From an uncultured Butyrivibrio sp. (lineage in GTDB: Bacteria; Bacillota; Clostridia; Lachnospirales; Lachnospiraceae), in assembly GCA_910577605.1 (NCBI GenBank), contig CAJTON010000003.1, positions 59,154 through 65,867 on the forward strand: 6,714 nucleotides of DNA. The letters are read 5' to 3'. Under the pieces are notes generated by a model. That model was not told the origin of the DNA. It saw only the letters and a list, made by a program, of their open reading frames with translations, and did no database searches. A program made the translations under genes and the position numbers. How positions within the stretch are numbered: the first letter of the stretch is position 1; each line of letters starts with the position of its first letter. Shown here in pieces: positions 1 through 5,349 of the stretch.

Positions 1-1550
1 ATTATCAGGCTCGCCTTCTTATAGAATACTCTCGCAATGGCAAGCTTCTGCGCCTCGCCTCCCGAAAGATTAACGCCGTCGTCTTCAAATTCAGTCGTAA
101 GGTTCGTATCAAGACCGTCCGGAAGCGACGCAAGGCGTTCGGCAAAGCCGCTTTTGTCTATAGCCATTTCAACTTCGCTGTCGCTGCCGTTTTCCGCGAA
201 ATCAAGCAGTACGTTTTCCTTGACCGTAGCCGCAAAAAGCTTGAAATCCTGAAACACGGTTCCTATCATGCTCCGGTACTCTTCAAGATCGTATTCCTTT
301 ATGTTCACGCCGTCAAGCAGTATCTCGCCCTCATCTGGGTCGTACAGACGCATAATAAGCTTGATAAGCGTCGTTTTTCCCGCTCCGTTATATCCGACTA
401 TGGCGATCTTGCTGTTCGGCTCGATCTTCATATTTATGTTTTTCAGAACATAACCGTCCGATTTACCGTAACCGAAGGAAACTCCGCGAAGCTCTATCTT
501 TGTCGGGTTTTGCGGAACTTTTCTGTCTGCGGTACTGACGATCTTAGGCTCTATGTCCAGAAATTTCTGTATTTTCCCGACATACATACTGATCTCCTGC
601 ATTTTCGGATAAACGTCGGCAAACTGCCTCATACGGTTCTTCATGCGGTTCGCCGTACCGCGCATTACGGCTACGTTGCTGTAAGATATCCTGTGAAGCA
701 CCGCCGCGCTGTACACGAGATAGATCATATAGACAACGTCGATAATGAAATTATTGCTTACATAATTTTTTAGAAAGCGAAGCCCAAAGCGCCTCCCCGC
801 ATTCTTCCTCTCGATCTCAAGCAGTCTGTCGTTCGTTTCGTCAAAATCTTTCAGCAAAAGACCGGAGACCTCTGTATTAAGCCGTACCTCCTTCGCGTAA
901 TCGTTCATATAGAACACCCTGTTTACATATCCGAGCTTGCGCTCGTCTGGGTTTTTCTCATTCCTTATTTTAAACTCCAGCCGGGCAAGAGCTTTACCCG
1001 ACGCAAGGGACGCCGCAAATGATACTACTACGAATATGAACGAAAACACATCGTTCCCAATGAAAAAAGCGCCCGAAAGCACGATCGACGTAAGTCCCGT
1101 AAAAAGATTTGCGATAACGGCGAAGATCCGTTCCGTCTGATTCTCTATCTCCGAAACAGCAAGAACATAGTTGTTGTAAAATTCGGGATCGTCATAGCAT
1201 TCAAGGTCTATCTCCTTTGCTTTCATATAGAGCATTTGCTTGAGCGCGCGCTTTATTTTCGGCTGCGACTTCATCTGGAGCTTCTGAAAAAGATACGCGT
1301 TGAAAAGCAGACCGACGACCACAAAGGTCAGCAATGATACCAAAAACAGCGCCGCCTGTTTAAACGGCCTGCCGTACTCCGCGCATTCAAGGACATAATT
1401 AAGCCCGAAGGTAAATTCAAGAAATATGACCGCTTCGTTGCGCACCGTCTCCACGATAAAAAGAATCACATACAGCGGAGCCGCCTTAAAGCAGAGCTTT
1501 AAGAGATACAGATTATCGCCTATCACCTTTTTTAAACCTCGTTTATTCAT
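1..1550 (-). CDS. ABC exporter half-transporter (permease fused to ATPase), C-terminus cut by window edge
   Basis: This is an inner-membrane ABC half-transporter expected to couple ATP hydrolysis to export, paired with the gene just upstream. Translation from the ATG at 1550 gives 516 codons before the window ends. Hydrophobic membrane segments lie near residues 21-50, 66-88, 140-190 (two) and 260-292. The ATPase domain follows: Walker A GYNGAGKTT at 386-394, Q-loop glutamine 434 in VFQDFKLFA, and signature LSGGE at 495-499. The frame is lost at residue 516, just where Walker B should begin, so the catalytic glutamate and H-loop cannot be judged; about 80-90 residues should be missing. The start overlaps the stop of the upstream gene in an ATGA, and a purine-rich GAGGGGG lies 7 bases before the ATG, which implies translational coupling. 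Substrate is unknown; drug, peptide or lipid are all possible. The family call is very secure. Confidence 0.93.
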   Translation of the reverse strand, partial: MNKRGLKKVIGDNLYLLKLCFKAAPLYVILFIVETVRNEAVIFLEFTFGLNYVLECAEYGRPFKQAALFLVSLLTFVVVGLLFNAYLFQKLQMKSQPKIKRALKQMLYMKAKEIDLECYDDPEFYNNYVLAVSEIENQTERIFAVIANLFTGLTSIVLSGAFFIGNDVFSFIFVVVSFAASLASGKALARLEFKIRNEKNPDERKLGYVNRVFYMNDYAKEVRLNTEVSGLLLKDFDETNDRLLEIERKNAGRRFGLRFLKNYVSNNFIIDVVYMIYLVYSAAVLHRISYSNVAVMRGTANRMKNRMRQFADVYPKMQEISMYVGKIQKFLDIEPKIVSTADRKVPQNPTKIELRGVSFGYGKSDGYVLKNINMKIEPNSKIAIVGYNGAGKTTLIKLIMRLYDPDEGEILLDGVNIKEYDLEEYRSMIGTVFQDFKLFAATVKENVLLDFAENGSDSEVEMAIDKSGFAERLASLPDGLDTNLTTEFEDDGVNLSGGEAQKLAIARVFYKKASLI

Positions 1551-3373
1551 ACCGGCGCCCCCTCTCTGTACGACTCGTCCGCAAGATAGTTCTGCGCCTG
1601 TCTGGTGAACATTTCACAGTATTTTCCGTTCTGCGCCATAAGCTCCCTGTGCGTGCCGGATTCGATCACCGTGCCGTTCTCAAGCATAAATACCATGTCC
1701 GCGTCCTTGACCGAAGAAAGCCTGTGAGAGATAAAAAGAGTTATATGTCCCTTGCTTTCGTTCATAATACCTTTATAAAGCTCGTATTCGGCAATGGGGT
1801 CAAGCGCCGATGAGGGCTCGTCAAACACCTTCACGCTCGATTTCTGAGCAAAAGCCCTCGCGACCACTATTTTCTGCTGCTCGCCTCCGGAAAGCACCGC
1901 GCCGTCCTTATCAAATTCCTTTGTCATTATAGTGTCCATTCCGCTTTCAAGCGAACTCACCTTATCCCATACGCCCGCGCATTTGAGCGCGTACTCCGCG
2001 GTTTTGTCGGGATCCTCAAAGCTTCCTCCCATGAGCACGTTGTCCTTGACCGACACAGCCATGACCTTATAATCCTGAAACGCCGCCGAAAATAACTTTC
2101 TGTACTCCCTGAGATCGTATTCTTTGATATTTATTCCGTTGACTAATATTTCTCCCTCCGAAGGATCGTAAAGCCTGAAAAGCAGCTTGATTATCGTCGA
2201 TTTTCCGGCTCCGTTGTGTCCTACCAGCGCGCAGACCTTGTTTCCTTCTATTTTAAAGGAGAGATGATTTATCACCGGCTCGTTATTGCCGTAAGAGAAG
2301 CTGACATTCTTAAACTCAACGGAGCGCACCTTTTCGGGAATAAGCCCGCCCTGATCTTCCGGTATCTTCTCCTTGTATTCCATAAATCCCCTGAAATATT
2401 CAAGAAACTCGCCGTTTTTCATGGCTTCTGTAATATTGTTGAACATGCCTATAAGTATCCACGACGAGGTTGACATTGCGGTGAACATTATCGCAAGCTC
2501 CGCAAGTCCCATCGTTTTCGATACGATGGTACGGTACGCCGCATAAATCATTATACCCTCAAAAACAAGCGCGAAGGTCGTGACATTCTGCGCCCATGTA
2601 TAGACCACAGCCTTCTTCGCATATTTCTCCGCTACCTCTATATTTCCCTCCACCGCCTGTTCATAGCGCTTCATCATAAGTCCGTGTATGCTTGAGAACC
2701 GTATCTCCTTGGCAAATTCCGCAAGGTGCATCACACGGTTCACATACTCTGCTTTACGGTTGTTTTTTACATTGTCCGTATATCTGCCGCCCCATATTTT
2801 ATTCATAAGGCCGCCGAACACAAAATTACCAATTATTGGAGAAATCACGAAAAGCACCGAAAAGGGATCTATCATAAACATAGACGAGAACGCCGCTGCC
2901 GCCGCTATCACTCCGAAAAGCACCTGAAAAAAGAACTCTACCGATTTCGTCATTTTCTGCGCCGAACCGTCCAGCGCCATGGTGTAGCGGTTATAGAAGT
3001 CCGCGTCCTCAAAACACGCAAGCTCGACGTTGCGCGCCTTCGCGTAAAGTTTTTTATAAAGCGTCCTGTATATTTTGTTATCAGTAAAAGGAATCACCGC
3101 CGACTGCATATAGCTGTCATAAACCGCAAATCCCCCGAACACCGCAAAGCATATTCCCACAAAAACCATTATGCGTCCGAACGAAGCCTCCGTTTCTATC
3201 GCGTTTATTATATAGCGCAGAAAGAATATGCTGACAAAAATCCACTCCGCGTACCCGGCAACCGAGTTTATCGCGGTATGTATTACTCTTTGCCTGCTTA
3301 TCTCCCATACGGTCCTGACGGCATAGGCATTGTTGGCAAAAACTTTTATTCTGCTCTTTTTCTTCGGTTCCAT
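1547..3373 (-). CDS. ABC exporter half-transporter (permease fused to ATPase), complete
   Basis: A 608-residue half-transporter of usual family length, predicted to dimerise with the downstream partner in the cytoplasmic membrane. Membrane segments are seen at about residues 33-58, 66-86, 144-164, 168-190, 258-281 and 293-314, giving the six expected of a type IV (MsbA-like) exporter fold. The ATPase domain holds Walker A GHNGAGKST at 385-393, Q-loop Q433, signature LSGGE at 494-498, Walker B ending in D518 with catalytic E519, D-loop SALD at 522-525 and H-loop H550 in FISHRL. All catalytic residues are therefore present. A lysine (K515) inside the Walker B strand is mildly unusual. The start is the ATG at 3373, 6 bases after AAGAAGG. 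The stop overlaps the next gene by 4 bases. The two proteins are related but clearly diverged, as expected of a heterodimer. Substrate cannot be read from the sequence. Confidence 0.95.
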   Translation of the reverse strand: MEPKKKSRIKVFANNAYAVRTVWEISRQRVIHTAINSVAGYAEWIFVSIFFLRYIINAIETEASFGRIMVFVGICFAVFGGFAVYDSYMQSAVIPFTDNKIYRTLYKKLYAKARNVELACFEDADFYNRYTMALDGSAQKMTKSVEFFFQVLFGVIAAAAAFSSMFMIDPFSVLFVISPIIGNFVFGGLMNKIWGGRYTDNVKNNRKAEYVNRVMHLAEFAKEIRFSSIHGLMMKRYEQAVEGNIEVAEKYAKKAVVYTWAQNVTTFALVFEGIMIYAAYRTIVSKTMGLAELAIMFTAMSTSSWILIGMFNNITEAMKNGEFLEYFRGFMEYKEKIPEDQGGLIPEKVRSVEFKNVSFSYGNNEPVINHLSFKIEGNKVCALVGHNGAGKSTIIKLLFRLYDPSEGEILVNGINIKEYDLREYRKLFSAAFQDYKVMAVSVKDNVLMGGSFEDPDKTAEYALKCAGVWDKVSSLESGMDTIMTKEFDKDGAVLSGGEQQKIVVARAFAQKSSVKVFDEPSSALDPIAEYELYKGIMNESKGHITLFISHRLSSVKDADMVFMLENGTVIESGTHRELMAQNGKYCEMFTRQAQNYLADESYREGAPV

Positions 3374-3390
3374 ATTTTACCTTCTTCGGA

Positions 3391-3510
3391 TTACTTTTTA
3401 ACAGCGCAAGCAATGACATAGGACATCATATATTTATCAAAAAGACCGCCCCCGTCGCAATCCTCATAGATATCCTTTATCTCAACCCCCGCCTTACTTG
3501 TTGCGACCAT
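3391..3510 (-). pseudogene. Probable C-terminal remnant of a class I SAM-dependent methyltransferase
   Basis: An open frame of 39 codons runs from an ATG at 3510 to TAA at 3391, starting 4 bases after the repeat-protein stop and ending 17 bases before the ABC gene. Its peptide contains AGVEIKDIYEDCDGG and ends in YVIACAVKK. I recognise this as the usual end of Methyltransf_11-type enzymes: a (G)F-E-I-x-D-x-Y-E-D strand followed by a Y-I-A-x-x-A-x-K tail. The SAM-binding core is absent: in frame, upstream, a stop occurs by 3550-3552 and the intervening residues do not look like a methyltransferase. There is only a weak ribosome binding site (AGGA very near the ATG). Most likely it is a 3' stump left after recombination replaced the rest of the gene. 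A genuine small protein is the alternative. The assignment rests on pattern memory. Confidence 0.5.
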
Positions 3511-3514
3511 ATTC

Positions 3515-4909
3515 CTATTCCGCTTCATCCAGCTCTCTTTTAAATTCCTTTACTACATCAGACAGATAGGGATTTAACATAACAAGTCCGTCCAGTCTGG
3601 CATTGACCATTGTCGCCGACATTTCATCCACGACGCGGCTCAGAAGTACCCATCCCTTGGCAAGCTCCTTCGTCACGTCTTCCACCTCCGGATAATCCGC
3701 CGAAAGATATTCCAACGACGCCGACGCCTGCCAGCCCTGCGCGCCCGGAATTCCGCACATGCCGCGCAGCTTTTTGGCAAACTCTACCACTATACCCGTA
3801 TCCTCCGGATGCTCCGAAAGTATTTTCTGCAAATCCTCTGCCATTCTCAGTGCTTCCTGCTGCTCCTGATTCAGACTCTGAATGTCATAAGGCTCCGGCA
3901 TTTCCTCATCTTCGTCATCTTCTTCGTCCTCCTCGTCATAGTCCTCATCTGTATCAGGATCCGTATCCCATTCGTCATCCTCCACGGAATCCAAATTTTC
4001 CAAAGCCCTTTCATATTGTTCCTTTATTTTGTCAGAATCAGGATACTCCTCGGTAAGCTCCTGCAATCTGTCGATCGCCCTCGACACCATAGCTTCTTCA
4101 TCTTCATAACACAGATTGGCAAGTCCTTCGGCATATGAGCCGATAATATTCATATTGCCGTGATAGCCGGAAACAATATTTTCCAATTTACCGACCGTCT
4201 GAAATAATGCGATCCCGTCCTGCTCATAGCTTAAATTGGCAAGTCCCTCGGCATACAGAACAATTATATCAGTGATGTCAAGATGCTGCATGGCAACCTT
4301 CTCCAGCCTGTCTATGATGCCGTATGTAACCTCTCCCTCGCTGTCATAGCTCAGATATGCCAGCCCTTTCGCGTACTGAACTGTTATTTCCGCAATATCA
4401 GGATACTTTGAGGCAAGCTCTTCCAAGCGTCCCACCGTTTTTAAGCCTCCGTCAAGATCCTGTTCATAAGCCAGATTAAACAGCCCCTCGGAAAACTGAA
4501 TCGCTATTCCCTTCACCTCCGGATATTCCGCGGCTAACGCTTCCAGTCTGGAGACAGTGACGAGAGTCCCTTCTTCATCCTGAATATTGCTAAGATTGAC
4601 CAGGCTTCTTGCGTATTTGACCGCAATATCCGTAACCTCCTTATGAGCCGCAGCCAGCGCTTCCAGTCTGCCCACCGTTTCCGACGCCTGCTCTTCCTCC
4701 TGTAAACAGCCTAACCAGACCATTCCCTGCGCAAGGGAAACGAGGATATCCGCCTCAGCCGGATATTCCGCGGCGAGCGTTTCCAGTTCCCTTACTATCC
4801 GCTGCATCTCACGCTCGTCATACTGCTCTGCTCCGATTTCAGCCAGTTTCCTGGCGCGCATAACCGCCGTACTACTGTTTGTAACCTGTTTTTTTGTATT
4901 CATGTCCAT
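3515..4909 (-). CDS. TPR-like 40-residue repeat protein with a highly acidic spacer
   Basis: A 464-residue soluble protein with no signal peptide or membrane segment; TPR-like solenoids usually act as protein-binding scaffolds. After a lysine/arginine-containing N-terminus (1-41) come six exact 40-residue units at 42-281 and a partial seventh at 282-312. The unit pattern is roughly LExLAxxYPxVxxIxVxYAxGLxNLSxxQDxxxxxxTVGR, two amphipathic helices per unit. Residues 311-342 are a run of Asp/Glu. Two and a half further units (360-464) are more diverged, with GIPGAQGW at residues 387-394 in one loop. The start at 4909 is supported by AGGAGG at 4924-4929, although the 14-base spacing is long; a second ATG two codons later is further away. 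It has a strong promoter of its own and probably heads the transcript that reads into the ABC pair. No catalytic motif is visible, so I assign no specific function. Confidence 0.88.
   Translation of the reverse strand: MDMNTKKQVTNSSTAVMRARKLAEIGAEQYDEREMQRIVRELETLAAEYPAEADILVSLAQGMVWLGCLQEEEQASETVGRLEALAAAHKEVTDIAVKYARSLVNLSNIQDEEGTLVTVSRLEALAAEYPEVKGIAIQFSEGLFNLAYEQDLDGGLKTVGRLEELASKYPDIAEITVQYAKGLAYLSYDSEGEVTYGIIDRLEKVAMQHLDITDIIVLYAEGLANLSYEQDGIALFQTVGKLENIVSGYHGNMNIIGSYAEGLANLCYEDEEAMVSRAIDRLQELTEEYPDSDKIKEQYERALENLDSVEDDEWDTDPDTDEDYDEEDEEDDEDEEMPEPYDIQSLNQEQQEALRMAEDLQKILSEHPEDTGIVVEFAKKLRGMCGIPGAQGWQASASLEYLSADYPEVEDVTKELAKGWVLLSRVVDEMSATMVNARLDGLVMLNPYLSDVVKEFKRELDEAE
4067..4786 (-). 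repeat. Six in-phase 120-bp coding repeats within the TPR-like gene
   Basis: Residues 42-281 fall into six units of exactly 40 residues without a single insertion or deletion, so the DNA has a 120-bp period. Nucleotide identity survives in places: a CGCTTCCAGTCTG-like string on the plus strand recurs 120 bp apart near 4540 and 4660, with a degenerate copy near 4776. Most of the rest has diverged at DNA level while keeping the protein pattern (L, YP, YA-GL-NL, TVGR). This suggests growth by unequal duplication followed by selection on the fold. Confidence 0.88.
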
Positions 4910-4923
4910 ATTTATTATTTTTT

Positions 4924-4929
4924 CCTCCT
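4924..4929 (-). promoter_or_regulatory. Ribosome binding site AGGAGG of the repeat-protein gene
   Basis: A perfect AGGAGG is read on the minus strand 14 bases before the ATG at 4909. The gap is A/T-only and longer than the usual 5-9 bases. No ATG, GTG or TTG in frame lies closer, so the site supports 4909 as the start with some reservation about efficiency. Confidence 0.7.
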
Positions 4930-4943
4930 GTCTTTCTCATCTG

Positions 4944-4961
4944 AAAGCGACTTCTCGCTCT
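4944..4961 (-). promoter_or_regulatory. Small leader hairpin upstream of the repeat-protein gene
   Basis: On the minus strand AGAGCGA and TCGCTTT can pair around a GAAG loop: seven pairs including one G-T. It would lie at the very 5' end of the transcript predicted from the promoter at 4971-4999, about 15 bases before the ribosome binding site. It could protect the 5' end of the message, or be chance. There is no T-run, so it is not a terminator. Confidence 0.35.
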
Positions 4962-4970
4962 TCTTTTTTT

Positions 4971-4999
4971 ATTATATCACCGGTCATATAAACAATCAA
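4971..4999 (-). promoter_or_regulatory. Sigma-70/SigA-type promoter for the repeat-protein/ABC unit
   Basis: Read on the minus strand, -35 TTGATT (4999-4994), a 17-base spacer and a perfect -10 TATAAT (4976-4971), preceded by the extended element TGA at 4979-4977. Transcription should begin near 4964, giving a leader of about 55 bases. This is the only strong promoter seen before the repeat protein, the stump and the ABC pair. Confidence 0.82.
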
Positions 5000-5020
5000 T
5001 CTTCCTTCTGTTCCAGATAG

Positions 5021-5054
5021 AGCGATCTAACGCACTTTTCAGCGATGTAGCGCA
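5021..5054 (-). promoter_or_regulatory. Pair of 14-bp direct repeats, candidate activator site
   Basis: On the plus strand AGCGATCTAACGCA (5021-5034) and AGCGATGTAGCGCA (5041-5054) match at 12 of 14 bases, with starts exactly 20 bp apart, about two helical turns. The nearer copy ends 21 bp upstream of the -35 box at 4994-4999. Tandem sites at about two-turn spacing upstream of a -35 are typical of response-regulator or AraC-like activators. The regulator is not identifiable here. Confidence 0.5.
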
Positions 5055-5095
5055 AATTGACTTCTTCTCACTCTGCTCTGTCGGCAGATCTGCTT

Positions 5096-5135
5096 TAATA
5101 AAATAAAAATCCCGCAAACACATTGTTTGCGGGAT
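5096..5135 (-). terminator. Intrinsic terminator of the tRNA-Asn unit
   Basis: A perfect 12-bp stem, ATCCCGCAAACA paired with TGTTTGCGGGAT around a 3-base loop (5109-5135), is followed on the minus strand by TTTTTATTTTATT (5108-5096). It lies about 30 bases beyond the 3' end of the tRNA and separates it from the downstream promoter region. Confidence 0.92.
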
Positions 5136-5166
5136 CTCTCCAGCGCCATTCCTGCGGCGTTTTGCG

Positions 5167-5238
5167 CTCCCCGAGCAGGGCTCGAACCTGCAACAACTCG
5201 GTTAACAGCCGAGTGCTCTACCATTGAGCTATCAGGGA
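5167..5238 (-). tRNA. tRNA-Asn (anticodon GTT)
   Basis: The minus strand folds into a full cloverleaf of 72 bases: acceptor TCCCTGA/TCGGGGA with one G-T pair, D arm GCTC-AATGGTA-GAGC, anticodon arm CTCGG-CTGTTAA-CCGAG with GTT at 5206-5204, variable loop TTGTT, T arm GCAGG-TTCGAGC-CCTGC, and discriminator G at 5167. It decodes asparagine AAC/AAU. CCA is not encoded (the next bases are CGC), so it must be added after transcription. It is flanked by its own promoter and terminator, so it is a single-gene unit. Confidence 0.97.
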
Positions 5239-5258
5239 TCATTCAACTGACAAAAAAC

Positions 5259-5287
5259 ATTCTAGCATAATGTCCCACGGATTGCAA
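5259..5287 (-). promoter_or_regulatory. Promoter of the tRNA-Asn gene
   Basis: Read on the minus strand, -35 TTGCAA (5287-5282), a 17-base spacer and -10 TAGAAT (5264-5259), with the extended element TGC directly before the -10. Predicted start is near 5252, about 14 bases before the mature tRNA 5' end, a normal short leader. Confidence 0.8.
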
Positions 5288-5300
5288 GAGCTATTTTACC

Positions 5301-5330
5301 AAAATCCGCAGCCCTCATACGGGGCTGCGG
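5301..5330 (-). terminator. Intrinsic terminator after the leuA-AraC gene
   Basis: CCGCAGCCC and GGGCTGCGG form a perfect 9-bp G/C-rich stem around a 7-base loop, 19 bases beyond the stop codon, followed on the minus strand by ATTTT. The T-run is short, so termination may be incomplete, but the next unit has its own promoter. Confidence 0.8.
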
Positions 5331-5349
5331 CTGATTTCAAATATCTAGG

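Noticed and set aside
3117..3419. Minus-strand open frame of 100 codons
   Set aside because: It overlaps the start of the complete ABC gene in another frame and its peptide has no recognisable pattern; the ABC frame has full motif support.
2726..3421. Plus-strand open frame of 231 codons opposite the ABC permease
   Set aside because: Rich in His/Arg/Tyr with no domain and no ribosome site; an antisense shadow of a well-supported gene.
3391..3480. Possible weak promoter on the minus strand within the methyltransferase stump (TTGCGA, 18 bases, TAAATA)
   Set aside because: Only a partial -10 match and non-ideal spacing, inside former coding DNA; too weak to claim a separate promoter for the ABC pair.
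3610..4138. Plus-strand open frames opposite the repeat-protein gene
   Set aside because: The proline-rich and Ile/Leu-rich peptides are complements of the acidic GAN-rich coding run, not real proteins.
4067..4786. Regular 120-bp periodicity as a CRISPR-like or non-coding repeat array
   Set aside because: The period is an exact multiple of the codon length in an intact reading frame and conservation follows the protein pattern; there are no short identical repeats with unique spacers.
5167..5238. tRNA-Asn as an integration site for a mobile element
   Set aside because: No integrase gene and no second copy of the tRNA 3' end is visible in the window, so there is no evidence beyond the tRNA itself.
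5039..5242. Minus-strand open frame of 67 codons starting MIPDSSMVEHSAVN
   Set aside because: It is a translation of the tRNA-Asn gene and its terminator; this kind of peptide is a well-known false call over tRNAs.
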